This document shows positions 44,423 to 56,981 of a stretch of 64,000 nt of DNA, piece by piece. The first letter of the stretch is position 1. Each line of letters starts with the position of its first letter. The stretch comes from Hypoxylon rubiginosum (Eukaryota > Ascomycota > Sordariomycetes > Xylariales > Hypoxylaceae): contig CADCXA010000019.1 of NCBI GenBank assembly GCA_902806565.1, forward strand, positions 186,001 to 250,000, given 5' to 3'. A program made the position numbers and the translations under genes. The notes beneath the pieces are model-generated. The model saw nothing but the letters and a program-made list of their open reading frames with translations, was not told the DNA's origin and made no database searches.

Positions 44423-47141
44423 TTACGCCGGTTGGTCCAAACTCTCCAAAATCCGTCTTGCTGCTTCTATTCTCCTTCTGTATGATCGGTATTCAGCGTT
44501 ACCACGACCCGACTCAGCCAGGCCGAGAACGCATCGACCAAGACTCGCAATTAGACGCTCGACAAGTATTCGATCGTCCTTTTGCAACATCTCGATCGGT
44601 GCTCCCTTGCTGTCTCCGTTCTGGGAGCTGCCAAGGCTCTCGTTGATGATCGTTTCCGAGATCTGTTGCAGCTCTCGGTCTGGCGAATCTCGTGGTGTCA
44701 GTATGCCACCGTTCACCTTTGGCTTGTTTACCAATGGAAAGCTTCTATGGGTTCTGCTAGAATCGAAAGATGCTATAGAGGGCCGATGCATGTAAGCTGC
44801 TGCGCTGCTCTGCGGGCGGCGGATGTCGGTTGGTCCGAACCGACTCTTGTCAGAACCGGAATCGCTTGTCTCAGTCGATAGGCGAGCTCGCCTTGCCGTG
44901 TCTGGTGTATGTGTCCGGGCACGCTCGGGTATTACAACACCGCGTTCGCGATAAGCCTCGGCAGCCTCGTATTCTGCTCTTGTGCTCCTACCCTCCGTAG
45001 CCGTTGCGAACGAGTCCCCAGAAGAGGTTGAACCAACACTAGCTCTGCGAGAACGAACGCCGGCCTTCCTAGCACCCGGTTTCGTGTTGGTAGTTGCAAT
45101 TGGCCCTCGAGTTGTCTCCACCGAGTCTTCGGAGCTGAAGCTATCCCGGCTGCCTTTCCTTTTCATTCGACTCTGGCTCATACTACCCATTGCACTATGC
45201 AAGAAGAAGTGCTCGTAATCGAAAGCATCTTCACGATCCTCGTGAGATACTTGGTTTTGCAGGGAGTCGTAGTATGCGGACGCACCGCTCTCACTTGCGC
45301 CGTCATCCAACACATCTTGTTCATCCTCTGCCTCCGCCTGGATCTGCGCCTCCTCCTCTTGTTCTTCGCCATTATTGTCTTCGTAGCCGTCCTCGGTTCT
45401 CATATCGTCAAGATCCTCCTCGGCTCGATCGGTACTGATTAGCTCATCGGCTTCAGGAGGCTGTAAGTCATTTTCAACGTCGCCCGATTTCACAAGAGCA
45501 TTGTCCTCTACACCAGACAAATCGTTGGGGATCGACCCCTTGTCTGAATCTAATACCACCTGCTTCGCTGCCGAGTTCTTCTCCACTCCCTCGACACTTG
45601 AGATTTCGATTTCAATTTCGACCTCAGCATTTGATATTTGTGGTTTGTAATCGCCGTGAACAGAACCGTTGTCGTCGTATTTATCCTCGTCCGCGTACCA
45701 TTGGTCGACTTGAGCATGCGTGAAAGGACTAGGTGTGCGTAAGCTCTGAAGACTTCGACGCTTCATGGTATCCGCTCGGGCTTGATCTCTCAATGTCGAC
45801 AGCCGCCCCTTGAGGTCCTTCATTTGGTCTTTCAGATCTCGCATCTGTGCCGTCGACGCAGATCGCCTTAACCCTTTCTCAGTATAAGACCCGAAAGTCG
45901 GACTTAGGAAAGTATCCAATTTAGCATTTTCCAAGCTCGGCCTCGAAGAACCCATGTCCTGTGAGACGTCATCCTCGCTCAATGGCTCAAGCATAGGCTC
46001 TTTAGCATAAAGAGATGTCTTGCTCTTGGCGAAGGTTGAGCTGCTATATACCGAGCCTTCCTTCGGGCTGCTTTTCGCACTTTCGTGCCCATGCTCGGCA
46101 TTTCGAGGGCTCTGAAGAGGCGGTCTGTACCCACCCGCTGCACCTAGAGCGCTCGAGGCTCTTGGCACATATATACCTGGCTTAATAACATCGATTGGGA
46201 GTGTCGGTATATTGTTCTCGCTTGATATCCTGTTGTGGCCGTGTGTGCGCTTGCGATAATCCGTATCATGATCACGGTGGATTGCAGTAGCAGGCCTAAC
46301 GATGGGTGGTGAGGGTGTGGAACCTGAGTCAACGGATAACGTAGGGGAGTAGAGGGATGTGCGAGCCCGGCTTAAATTGCCTTCCATGGTCTGCCACTGT
46401 TAGTTAAACATCATATCGGGTCAGGTATTATGAGTCTATGCTCACCGTCAGGCGCCGTTTGGCATTGGCCAGAATCTGTTCAGCTCTACGACTCAACGCA
46501 GTCGAGTAGCGTTCCTCTCCAACCCCGCTGCGTACTTGCCTAATCGTTACCGTTTCCTCGTGAACAGATGTGTCGTCAATAAATGAGTCGGCAACACTCT
46601 CCTCATCGTCGCCCTGAAAGTTGCTGTCATCAACACTAACGGCGTCGTCGAAGTCGGCAAACAACCCGGCTTGTTCATGAGTAGTGATAGTACTCGTCGA
46701 CTCCATCGACATGCGCCTTTCGCGGCCAATCTTGGAGTCCTTCTTGATGATCTCGTAATGTACTGCGGAGACGGGATGCATGGAGCCGTCGCTACGTGTA
46801 GATCCGGAACGCGCCTTGGTCGGGGGGCAAGTACTCTCGACCTCGGTAACCTCACCAATGTCCGATAGCATAGTCCCGTTGCCGTAGATTATGGGAGTGG
46901 TGGGGGTGACAGGCCCCGTAAAGGCCTGAGGAGTGAGGTCGAAGCCCATCTCGGCGGCGTGTGCATTTTTCCACATGACGAGAGGGGAGTGCGATCGGTC
47001 TGGAGAAGAGCAAGTATCGTCGTAGTCGGGCAAGATCATATCCGGGTTCGTCAGGGTGGGCGAAGCTGGCAGAGACGGATAGGGCATAGACCCCGACCCC
47101 GACCCTGAGGCGTGGGCGGGTGGTGTAGAAGCCATATGCAT
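44423..47141 (-). CDS. Large disordered protein, conserved helical C terminus
   Basis: Two exons on the minus strand, 47141-46446 and 46390-44423, give 887 residues; the 55-nt intron joins RRLT to TMEGNLSRAR in phase. Most of the protein is Ser/Pro/Glu-rich and disordered. A short coiled coil (MRDLKDQMKDLKGRLSTL) lies near residue 420, then an acidic stretch (EEQEEEAQIQAEAEDEQD), and a conserved-looking helical end (DDRILVERLIASLGRCVLGL ... RRRIEAARRILESL). No enzyme domain, signal peptide or membrane segment is seen. The GNLSRAR and C-terminal blocks give the impression of a family widely present in filamentous ascomycetes, but no function is assigned. A scaffold or cytoskeletal role would be a guess. 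There may be multiple phosphorylation sites. Confidence 0.8.
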
Positions 47142-48035
47142 TGGCGCAAGACGGGTAGGCTAGGTTTTAGGGGTCGTGACAGCTTGTATCGTATAGCAGC
47201 GTAGCGTAGCGTATCAGGATAGCGTATCAGGATGTTCGCAGCTCGAGGAGGGACACGTTCACACGTTCGAGGAGGGCAGTAGAGTTCAGCAGAGAAACTC
47301 TCCGATACACAGGTGACGAGTCCAACCCCAGCTGCAGGCTGCAATTAGCCGCACCGCCTTTTCGCGGGCGCAGGCGGATGGATGCGAGATGCGGAAGTAT
47401 TATGTAGAGCAGTATGGAATTAGGTTGATGTCGGTCTATCCAAAGTTTCACCAGAGAGCTTGCGCGAGCACAGAGACTCTAGCCTCGAGGTCAAACACCA
47501 CAGACCAAGTTCGATACGGGTCGCATGAATCGCATATAGGTTCGTCTACGGATCACGCCGATACAGATGGAGTAGAGTAAGGTTTATTTGACGAAAGGGA
47601 CGAGCGTCTGCGAAACCTAAACCGGAATTCGAAGTGGACGCGACACTGTGGAAAATAATTAGGGAGGTCGGAGGAGAACGTATGCGAAAGTCGAAGGCCG
47701 AAAGTTGAAAAATCGGGAGGCTCGAAGACGATCGATACGGTTTGAGGACGAAAAAAACGATTGCGACCAGGACGACTTTAAGGAACCCCCAATATTGTCA
47801 TAGTGGGAATTTCTTCTAGATGCCGATGCCAATGCCAATCGCTATTCGGTCCTAGTTTCCAGTCTTTCCAATCTTTCCAACCTATTCAGAAAATTTGCCT
47901 GTCCACCTCTGACTTGAAGTTGAAGTTGGTGTCAGTTGTCAGTCAGTCTTAGAATACTTATCAGCTTGTTCAATCTTCTCGTCGGTTTTCTGGGGTTAAT
48001 TCGTCGAGGCGGGCAAGCAATTGCAAGCAATGGGA
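47142..48035. other. Upstream region of the disordered-protein gene
   Basis: Long 5' flank with TATCGTATAGCAGCGTAGCG-like direct repeats near 47190-47230 (GCGTAGCGTATCAGGATA repeated in part). No gene is seen. Confidence 0.35.
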
Positions 48036-48040
48036 AGTTT

Positions 48041-48096
48041 CCAGTTCCCAGTTCCCAGTTCCCAGTTCCCAGTTCCCAGTTCCCAATTCCCAATTG
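48041..48096. repeat. Heptanucleotide tandem repeat (CCCAGTT)n
   Basis: About eight copies of a 7-bp unit, CCCAGTT on the plus strand, the last two copies degenerating to CCCAATT. On the minus strand it reads (GGGAACT)n, i.e. G3 tracts separated by four bases, a pattern that can fold into a G-quadruplex. Confidence 0.85.
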
Positions 48097-49706
48097 CAGG
48101 GCTATTTAGTTGCCGTACTCGGTACCTGATCCTCGCAGCTGGTTTTTGTGCTGTTGCTTTAATTGGATGCTTTATTACAGCTCGTTCTACCCCGTACCTG
48201 GCCTAGCTCTGGGCCCTCCTGTTCGTCTAGTCCCCGTCTAGTCCCCTTTAACTGGGCCAATTAGTCTAATAAATATGGTGGAGACGACTCGAAATGACGA
48301 GACCTCCTTTTTTTATTTCGAGAATACATATATTATAGTACAGGTCTAGAAAAAATTCGACTTGTTAGTGGTAGGCCGGACGTTGTACTTACCGACTCTA
48401 AGTCTCTTTCACTCTGGTTTCGTCGGACGCTAGACTCGCTACAATCTGTTGGATGGAGGAGAAATCAAAGTACATAGTACAGCCGAGTAGACCAAGAAAA
48501 ACGAGGATGAAGAAGACTCGTTAATCAAGAGCACTAAGGTGCGTTCGGTATGGTCTTCATGCACGGCGAGAATAAAAACCAGGTTTATTCATGCCACCAA
48601 TGACCAAGTACAGAGTCGAAGGGTCGAGGGTTGAGCTTCCACATTCATGCAGCAGCTAGGATCATCCAATTTTGCAGGCAATCCTACCATATCGTGAATA
48701 AGGGGCTAAGGAAACATACGTGCAATTACAGCGAGGTTGTCGCTTACCCCTTGTCGTGTTTCAACGTCGACAAGGCCCATCTTCAAATGCGCATGCAGGA
48801 CCATAAGATGCCGGTTGACAAGTGCCATCACAACCTTATCAATATAGGTGCGCATTAGAGATATCATTAGAGATATCATGGGTGCGGTGATGATCAATCA
48901 ACCTGTCAATGCAGCATAACAGCGATCTTATTAACCGACGGCATTTACTACCCTCCATCAGATCAAGGGCGAAATAATACAGTAACAGAGCGGTGGGATG
49001 TCAGGATCTAATAGTAGGGAAGAATTACATAATAAATCTCCGAACCCTTTTCATTGGCTTACTTATACGGAACAAGTGGGTAGCTAAACCCTCCACTTAT
49101 GTATGGGGTTTTGCAATTTCGCGTCGTGACAAGAGACCGACTTCTTTCCTTTCCCTCACAATGATTCGGACTACATTCTGTAGTCTCTCAACACATTCAC
49201 ACCGCTACGAGCAAAGAACAAGTGTCCCGGATATCCTACGACTCTAGAATATCTTATTGACGATAGTCTCCTTCCTATGCTCGCTTCCGAGAAATGTACC
49301 TGGGTAAGTAAACCAACAGAGTCCTCGCAAATTTTCATGTGGTTACTTTTCAACCCACTAAGTGATGAACAATATCAAGAATTCTGCAATGCTGAAGAAG
49401 AGCCCTACAAGGCTCGGAAAATGTTGAGACTTTCTTGCCTGATAGTGGTCCACCAAAGCTTTTTTTTTTTTTCCATCATGTTATTGCCGTAGCGTTTTCA
49501 AGCTAATGATGGAAAATAGTTCCCTTCAAACGCCTTTTCGACCGGAAAGGTGGGAATAGCATGAGGAGAATATTCCGGATGACGAATATGAGTAACGTAT
49601 CTACACATGTAGCGCAGAGAACACATTAAAAATATAGGTGAATTGAATATCAAGAAACTCTTTTTAGTTGTGAAAATATTAAAATGCGAAGAGAAAAAAA
49701 TGAATT
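48097..49706. other. Intergenic, no gene seen
   Basis: AT-rich spacer of 1.6 kb. A 13-bp direct duplication (ATTAGAGATATCA) lies near 48857-48881. Several poly-T tracts are present. No coding frame is supported. Confidence 0.4.
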
Positions 49707-49829
49707 GGCCAGTGGAGGAATCGAACCTCCAAACCGAGTAAAGTTCAAACATCTATAATACAAACAGACTTAGAGGGTAGTCCTGCAGGATATAACTAGT
49801 ATACTCCTACACCACTCAGCCACAGCCAG
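49707..49829 (-). tRNA. tRNA-like sequence with a long putative intron, possibly a pseudogene
   Basis: Read on the minus strand, GGCTGTGGCTGAGTGGTG gives an acceptor start plus a good A box (TGGCTGAGTGG). The 3' part GGAGGTTCGATTCCTCC is a perfect five-base-pair T arm with the invariant TTCGA loop and B box, followed by ACTGGCCA. The acceptor stem pairs only at five of seven positions (two as G-U), and the D stem is poor. GAGTA...TACTC can pair as an anticodon stem enclosing about 60 nt, suggesting an intron. The anticodon is not certain. It may be a decaying tRNA gene or a tRNA-derived repeat. Confidence 0.45.
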
Positions 49830-50032
49830 TCTAGCCCTTCTTCTAGTCCTTGCGTACCACCACGTTGCCATCATCGCTACTAACAGAACCTATAAGCCTT
49901 CTTAGGCAGACACTCAGACCAACGCATGTGGGGAGGAGCGAGAACCAAATTCAAATTTAGCAAACAGGAACCATCCAGGTTGTGCCCTGCCTAACCGCTT
50001 CGCTATATATATACACCTATGTAACTAGATAT

Positions 50033-51211
50033 CTACGTGTCGATAGGAACGATATCCGGGTACCGACCCCCCGCGCGCGGGAACTTAGCCAGCGTGGCGT
50101 CGATCTCGGCCATCTCCTCGTCCGTAATATCGACGTCGACGGCGTTCTCGTCGACGCGCTCCGACGTCGTGGCCCCCGGGATCGGGATGATAGTCTTAGG
50201 CGCGCCCTTGCGCCAGTTCGCGACCCGCTTCGTCCAACTAATAGCCAGCTGCGGCGCCGTCGCCCCCTTGCGCTTGGCCAGCGCCTGCACCTGCTGCGCC
50301 AGCTGGATGTTGACCTTGAAGTTGTCGGGCTGGAACCACGGCCAGCTCTGGTACTGCGGCGGCACCTTGGCGAGGTCCGCCATCGACGTGTACTGGCCCG
50401 TCAGGAACCCCCGGCCGACGGGGGAGTAGGCCACCACCGGGATGCCGTGCTGCGCGCAGGCGTCCGCCACGCCGTTCTCGAGGATCTCCCTGGAGAAGCT
50501 ACGTAGCTACCGTTAGTTTCGTTGGACGTGTTTTAGGGAAACTGTCAAAAAAGGACTTTGTCTTACGTACAGCGAGAGCTCGACCTCGACTGACACGATC
50601 TTGGTGATCTTGACGGCCTCGTGGATCGTCTCGGCCCTGACCTCGGAGAGTGAGATGCCGCCGATCTTGCCGGTCTGGATGTCTATGACATGTTAGTGTC
50701 TCAGCCCGTTTATAAAAAATAAAAAATAAAAAGCAAAAGCTTTAGAATAATAGAGAGAAAGCGGAGGGTGGGGGGAGGTCTATGACGTACACTCCTTCTC
50801 GATAACGTCAAAGGTGGTCTTCATGGGCACGTTCTGGTCGCGGCGCGCGAACTCGAAGATGTCGATCTTCTTGCGGCCCTTGAGCTGGGCGATGCAGGTG
50901 TCGATGGACCGCCGCGTGTTCTCGGGCGAGCCGTCGGGTGCCGCGCCGGTCGCGCCTACGCCGCCCTTGATGCTCAGGACGACCTTGTCGGCGTCCTCGG
51001 GGTACTGGGCGAAGTAGCGCTCCAGCAGCACGAGCGAGTTGTACTCGGGCGGGCCGTAGAACTCGCCGCCGTTCCAGAAGTTCATGCCGTTCTTCAGCGC
51101 CGCCTTCATCGCCGCGAACGCCTGCTCCTGCGACGGGGGCGTGTGGCGCCATGTCAGCCCCATCAGTCCGTATCCTGTAGACCCGACCTCCTTTCCTACG
51201 AGAGTAGGCAT
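50033..51211 (-). CDS. Aldo-keto reductase, pyridoxal reductase (Plr1/YakC) type
   Basis: Three exons on the minus strand, 51211-50791, 50682-50571 and 50498-50033, encode 332 residues. An upstream in-frame ATG at 51328 would add 39 residues, but MPTLVGKEVGSTGYGLMGLT is the family's usual start. The catalytic Tyr lies in GEFYGPPEYN, the barrel strand KIGGISLSEV spans the second exon, and the NADPH-binding GRG and IPGATTSERVDEN segments are at the C-terminal end. These match fungal pyridoxal reductases that reduce pyridoxal to pyridoxine with NADPH in the cytosol. Odd features are an Asn where many AKRs have Asp at the active-site start (MNFWNGGEF) and Arg-Arg in EFARRD. Function is inferred from the closest family recalled. 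Confidence 0.88.
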
Positions 51212-52164
51212 GTTTGCTGGTATGTCTGTTGTAAAAGCAGTATTCGAGAGGGTAATGATGTCAGCGGCAACGAAGCGGTAGCTTGATTCGTACCGAGTTC
51301 GACTTTCTATGTAGCTGAGTCGTATCATGCTTCAGAACCGATGGGAGAACGATAGACTTTATGCGTTCCAGTCGACCCCCTTTTCTCGAACATGAATATA
51401 TTCCGCACATCTTGCGACGGACTGGCTCCCGTGCAACGTCCGGGTGTGTGCATAGTGTCGAACCGCGGGATTAGATAAATTCCATGATGCCAGAGTAGAA
51501 TTAACCCGATACTCGTCCAGTAGGAACTATTCTGTAGTGCGAATACTACGTCAAGCCACATGCCAGACGGGTCTAGGCGTACGCCTTGCCTCCACTCCCC
51601 TCGGCTTTGCGTAGCTCCAGACTCAGAAATCCGACGGTTAACTTTCTCCTCCAGTACGCAGCGGTAAAAGCCGGGATGCCGATTCTAAATTCTGGGTTTC
51701 CTTCCATGTATCACACTTTCACCGCCAAAATTAGACACCTGTGACGTTCGGCTCGGTGCGTCTTGTAGGCCGAAAGCTATTGAGGCTTGTTGCTCTCGCT
51801 TGAGGTTCCATACTTACCTGCGGCCTTAGACGGATTTAATCTCGTAACGTAGGTACAGCCCGCGGCGTAATTTTCATCCATCTTCAGGACAGACCTCTTT
51901 TGTACGACTCCTTTTCAATGCAAAGTAAATGGCATCGAGATACATAGTAACATGAATAAGTCGTAGTTCGCGGTCCGCGGAACCCTTCTCCATTTGGCAG
52001 TAATCAGTGACATCTATCTGAGTCTACTTCATTTTAGTCCGCCACATGACGAGTGCTGTCTTAGTTAAACAAGGCCATACCCGTCACATAGGCGAATGAT
52101 GTGTCATGTGAAGCATATCTTAACCTAACTTGTGTAAATCTCCAACACAGTAGACGCCATCGCC
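51212..52164. other. Intergenic, no gene seen
   Basis: Promoter side of the aldo-keto reductase gene and 3' flank of ADE2. No gene or repeat of note. Confidence 0.4.
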
Positions 52165-54263
52165 TCACTTCTTCTGCATCTCTTTCAGGTAACTCTCCCA
52201 ACCCATAGACTGTATTCTCTCGTCTTTTGCCAGCACCTCCGTCTTCATATTCTCCTGGTACCGCTTCATCAGCTCTGCGTATTCCGGATATGCGGCGCCC
52301 AGGATGCGGATGGCGAGCAGCGCGGCGTTGGTCGAATTCCCGATTCCGACTGTCGCGCATGGGATCCCTCGTGGCATTTGCACAATACTATGCAAACTGT
52401 CGACACCATCTAGCACCGATGCCTTTACGGGAATACCGATGACCGGGATGTGCACTTCAGATGCCAGCATGCCTGGTAGATGGGCAGCTCCCCCTATATT
52501 ATCCAGTTAGTCACGGGGCCATTCACGCCATAGACATATAATTTTAAAATTCAAGACAAAATGCAAAGTGTATGATGCCTCGGGGTGAGGGAAACTCAGA
52601 GGACACTCACCTGCTGCAGCAATTATAACCTTGCAGCTAGACCTAGCTATATCGGCAGCAAATTTCATCATATGGTGTGGCGTTCGATGCGCTGACGTTA
52701 TTCGGACCTCATAAGGCACGTGGAATTCGTCTAGTATCTTCAAGCCTGCCGCTACGGTTGTCAAATCCGAATCTGAGCCCATAGTAACGGCAACCAGGGG
52801 AGTGGCTTTCAGATGTGCCGTCGGAATATGAGTATACTTCGAGCCAATACGCTCAGCTCGAATCTCATCCATGGTCTGGATAAGAGGACTTATCCTCTCA
52901 GCTAGACGCTCGACGGAGGACTGTCCAGTGACAGTAATGTGGCCGATCTTTCGCCCCGGCTTTGATTCCTTTCCATAGAGATGCACGTAGACATCTGTGT
53001 AGTCGTCATATGCACGCTCTGCAAGTTCGACAAGCCTATCGTGTGACGTCTTTTGAGCACCACCTAGAATATTTAACATAATGGAAGAAGGTACCCGCGC
53101 GGTGAGGTTCACGCATTTTTCCGGGAGGCGATCTAGTATGGAATATAGCTGGGCCTTGTATTGTGACATTTGAGGGACAGCCTCAACTGTAGTGTCATGG
53201 GTCAGTACGGGCTAACCAAGAAGAGTGTTGAACTAAGCGTAAATTGTGATAATATATGCAAGAATTCTCGATGATCAACTAAACTAGCGAGGGTGTAGAT
53301 GCTCCGATGCAAAAAGATAAAAGGGTAATAATTCGCTAGGGTATACATACTAGTAAAGTGACCGGAATTATGCGGTCGGGGCGCAACTTCGTTGACGAGA
53401 ATCTGGCCGTCTTGAAGTAAGAACATCTCGACGGCGAAGACTCCTCGACCCCAGAGGCTCGCTATAACATCACACGCAACCTTCTGTGCCCGCTTCTTGA
53501 CTTCCTCGGGGACATTTCGTGGCGGGTAGAATACCTTGGTGCATATGCTATCCTCGTGTATCGTCTCAACGACGGGGTACGGGTCAACATGCTTCAGGTT
53601 GCCATTGTCGTCTTCTGCTCGCACTACCATGACGGACAGTTCCATCTCAAATGGTACCCACTTCTCGGCGTAAAGTGGTTGATCTCCCATCTGCTCTGTG
53701 ACATTCTTCAAGTCCTCGGGGCCGCTGACCTTGAAGTTGCCACGGCCGTCGTATGATCCCTTGCTACCTTTTAGCATGAAAGGAAACCCATACTTCCAGG
53801 CGGCCTCATCGAGGGAGTCTGCTCTGGCTTCGCCCGTTTCTATAGCCATTTGCTCTGCGACCGGGATTCCGTTTTTAGCGAAGTATTCCTTTTGCTGATA
53901 CTTGTCTTGGATCAAACGGATCGTCTTCCACGAGGGATGTACGGGAACCTTTTTCAACATCTTGTACTTTCCATCTGGCGTGGGCATTTCTACACCTCTC
54001 GTTGCGATTTCCTCCAATATCTCCGTCTCTACGTGCTCGATCTCTACGGTGAGAACGTCGCAACGTGTAGCAAGGAGCTTGATCATCTCTGGATCCTTAA
54101 AGGATCCGGTAACGTGGAGATCATTGTGGTTGGCCTGCTTAGCTGGACAGTCCTCAGTATCCAAGACCGCGACTTGTATTCCCAGGGGTCCGGCTGCTTC
54201 ACATAGCATGCGACCAAGCTGGCCGCCCCCTAGCAAGCCTATGACAGGCTTCTTTGCCGGCAT
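52165..54263 (-). CDS. ADE2: Phosphoribosylaminoimidazole carboxylase, fused PurK-PurE
   Basis: Three exons on the minus strand, 54263-53351, 53186-52611 and 52493-52165, give about 605 residues; introns are 164 and 117 nt. The N-terminal PurK half opens with [17 protein letters not shown] and contains the ATP-grasp loop [11 protein letters not shown] and [14 protein letters not shown], completed across intron 1 with [13 protein letters not shown]. The C-terminal PurE half starts near [11 protein letters not shown] and has [12 protein letters not shown] and [16 protein letters not shown], completed across intron 2. The fused protein converts AIR to CAIR in purine biosynthesis in the cytosol. 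Its loss gives red, adenine-requiring mutants in yeasts. All hallmarks are intact. Confidence 0.96.
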
Positions 54264-54825
54264 CGTGTGGGGTATTTGGAATATGAGGATAAGAGTATAA
54301 ATGAATCGGAGTGCCGCAAATTGACCTTCCGTACTGGAATACTAGGGCTCTCTCGAAGACTAGGGGTCAACTATTCCACCCGGGTTGAAGGTATAGCCTC
54401 ATCTAGTACTTAAACCTTTCAAATTATAAGTCTCAAGTCGCCGATAACATCAAAGAATTTGTTAGTATAGCCGGCAGAACGCAGCAATTAACCAGGATCT
54501 TAGACTTAAAGGGGTAGGCGGTAAGAAACTTCTATGGTTTAGTTGCATACCCCGCGGCAACTTACCCCACTACCCCACCAAATTTTCAACTCCTCATCGC
54601 CGTGCGATATGCGAAATGCATCAACCATCGACATGGGACGGCTAATGGTTCGTGTAAGTCCTAAGACGTAATAAGGGATTTAAAATATTTTCGACATGAT
54701 CTAATTTTTCAAACTACTCTCTAGCTGAATAATGTAAATTTCAAGGAGCCCATATGAGAAGATTCATCGCAATATGTGTCATATTCACATCATCCCTTAG
54801 CGCATATCTAGGTGACTACGATACG
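54264..54825. other. Divergent promoter region, no gene seen
   Basis: 562 bp between ADE2 (minus) and the dihydrouridine synthase gene (plus). No clear motif stands out. Confidence 0.4.
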
Positions 54826-56078
54826 ATGGAACAAGAGAATGAAGATGATATCCCCCGGCCCAAGATCCAGTACGTCCCCTCACTTATAACCATGATGATA
54901 TGCCGAATCTAACAAACCGCCCTAGCCCCCTAAAGCTCTTCGATGTCGCCAAGTCCCAGAAGCGTCTGCTGTACGCCTGCGCGCCGATGGTGCGTTACAG
55001 CAAGTTGGCCTTCCGCCAGACGGTCCACCGCTTCGGCACCGACCTGTGCTGGACCCCGATGATCCTGGCCAAGGAGTTTAACAGAAGCCACTTCGCCCGG
55101 GATAGCGACTTGACTATGTCCTTCGCCGGGGAAGAGGTGCCTACCATCGCCCAGTTCGGCGCCAACTCCCCCCTCGAACTGTCGCGCGCCGCGTCCCTGG
55201 CCGCGCCCTTCGTCAACGGCGTCGACCTGAACTGCGGCTGCCCCCAGAGCTGGGCGTGCGCGGAGACCCTGGGGGCCGCGCTGATGCACCAGCGCGAGCT
55301 GGTGCGCGATATGGTGGTCGCCACGAGGGAACGGCTAGCGCAAGACGGTTGGGCCGTGGGCCTCGACTCCGACTCCGATATCGACTACGCCTCCGGCCGA
55401 GGCCGCAGCGTCAGCGTCAAGATCCGTGTGCACGCGGACCTGCGGCGGACGATGGACTTCATCACAACGGTTATCGGCGACGAGCACCGGCGCAACATCG
55501 ACTGGCTGACGATCCACCCGCGCACGAGGAGCACGCCCAGCAGCGTGCCCATAAACCTCGAGGCGCTCGAGCTGCTGACGTCTACGTTCGGCACCAAGCT
55601 GCCGATCCTCGTGTCCGGCGACGCCTTCGCGCTGTCCACGCTGCCGTACGCCTCGCACCTGCTGGATGCGCAGCCCACGTTCACCACTACTACTTCTTCC
55701 TCCTCCGATCCCGCCGGCAACCCCAACGGCCTTCCGACGAAGCAGCTGCACCTGCCCAACCTGTCGGGCGTCATGTCGGCCCGCGCCCTCCTCGCGAACC
55801 CGGCCCTGTTCGCCGGCCGCGACAGCTGCCCCTGGGAGGCCGTCGACGTCTTCCTCAGCCACGCCGCGCGCGCCCCGCTGCCCCTGAAGCTGGCCGTCCA
55901 CCACCTGACGGAGATGTGCGGGCCCGGGTTCGGCCCGGACCGCAATGCCGCGCTCCTGACAAAAAGGGAGCGCGTGCGCCTCACCGAGATGGGCAATTGG
56001 ATCGACGTTGTCGATTACGTGGACGAGGTGCGGAGCCGGCGCGGCGGGAACGATAGCGGCGTCGTGCGGTATGCTTGA
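54826..56078 (+). CDS. tRNA-dihydrouridine synthase, Dus4-like
   Basis: Two exons. Exon 1 (54826-54869) encodes MEQENEDDIPRPKIH. Exon 2 (54926-56078) continues with PLKLFDVAKSQKRLLYACAP. The intron (GTACGT..CTAAC..CCTAG, 56 nt) fits phase, so the model starting at ATG 54900 is too short at its 5' end. The result is 398 residues. The FMN-binding start is APMVRYSKLAFRQ. The catalytic Cys is in LNCGCPQSWA, SVKIRVH is a barrel strand, IDWLTIHPRTR holds the conserved His, and ILVSGDAF plus VMSARALLANPALF bind the flavin phosphate. Dus4 reduces uridines 20a and 20b in tRNA D loops. A Ser/Thr-rich insert near TTTTSSSSDPAGN breaks the barrel between strands and is probably a loop. Confidence 0.9.
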
Positions 56079-56981
56079 ACAATAGCACCGCGGCGTGATA
56101 CTATAGAATATGGGTTTATATCTCGGGGCATGTTGTTAGAACCTCTAAGACGGCAACATCGGTATGTAACACGAGGCGTCATGGCACTTTAGAAACGTAT
56201 AGAGTACAAGTTATTAGTTTGTGCATTCATAGATACCTAATTCGGCCTATAAAAGACTTATGGGTTATGGTATCCCCTCCTTTCCTGATGGGACCTATAC
56301 CCTGTCCGAGTGCTCACCCCTTCAAAATGCAATGCCTTGAATGCGTGCCATCCCTAGTGTACAACATACACACATACAACGTTGTGAAGGTATCGCGGGT
56401 TAAAACCTAGAAGAAGGAAGAGAAAAAAAAAGAAATGCAACACGACGCCTCCTTGCCAGGAAAGTTGAGCATTGTACCGCGACCAACTCCCCGCGCGTGC
56501 ACACCCCGAGCCGACAACGCCGCATGTAGCCTTCCTAGAGGGCTCGTATAAAAAAAAAGGTGAAGTTCAACAACTGCGAACGGACTATGTGGGCTTATGC
56601 CTCTTGCCTCGTTCGGGTGGATTTGTTGTTTCCTAGTCCTAGAGATCATTTGGTCTGGTACATTCGCTCAGCGTAACGCCTTTCCGAGTTACCGTTCCTG
56701 TGTCGAGGGTGAAGGGGGAGTGATGAAAACTGCAAGGGATGTCTCGAAGGTATGACGGCGCGGTCCAATTTGTACATTGCTTTGCTTGATGAAATGGCCA
56801 CTCGTCAGACACTCAGATTTCGTAAAACGAGTTGAAGAGGTCATGGTGATTCGTTCGCCTTCCGAATTACTATTCAGTACTATATTTCCGTTGCAACAGA
56901 AGGAGCATTGCATATAGTAACTCGGACTATCTGGTTGTAGAGGTTATAGAAGTTATAGGAGGATCGAGCGGAAGAGTTTCC
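56079..56981. other. Intergenic between convergent genes, no gene seen
   Basis: 3' flanks of the dihydrouridine synthase and cyclin genes. No coding frame is supported. Confidence 0.4.

Noticed and set aside
48041..48096. Possible CRISPR-like repeat array
   Set aside because: Seven-base units without spacers; a simple tandem repeat in a eukaryotic genome.
55256..56056. Overlapping 266-codon plus-strand frame in the dihydrouridine synthase gene
   Set aside because: Arg/Ala/Pro-rich frame-shifted shadow of GC-rich codons.
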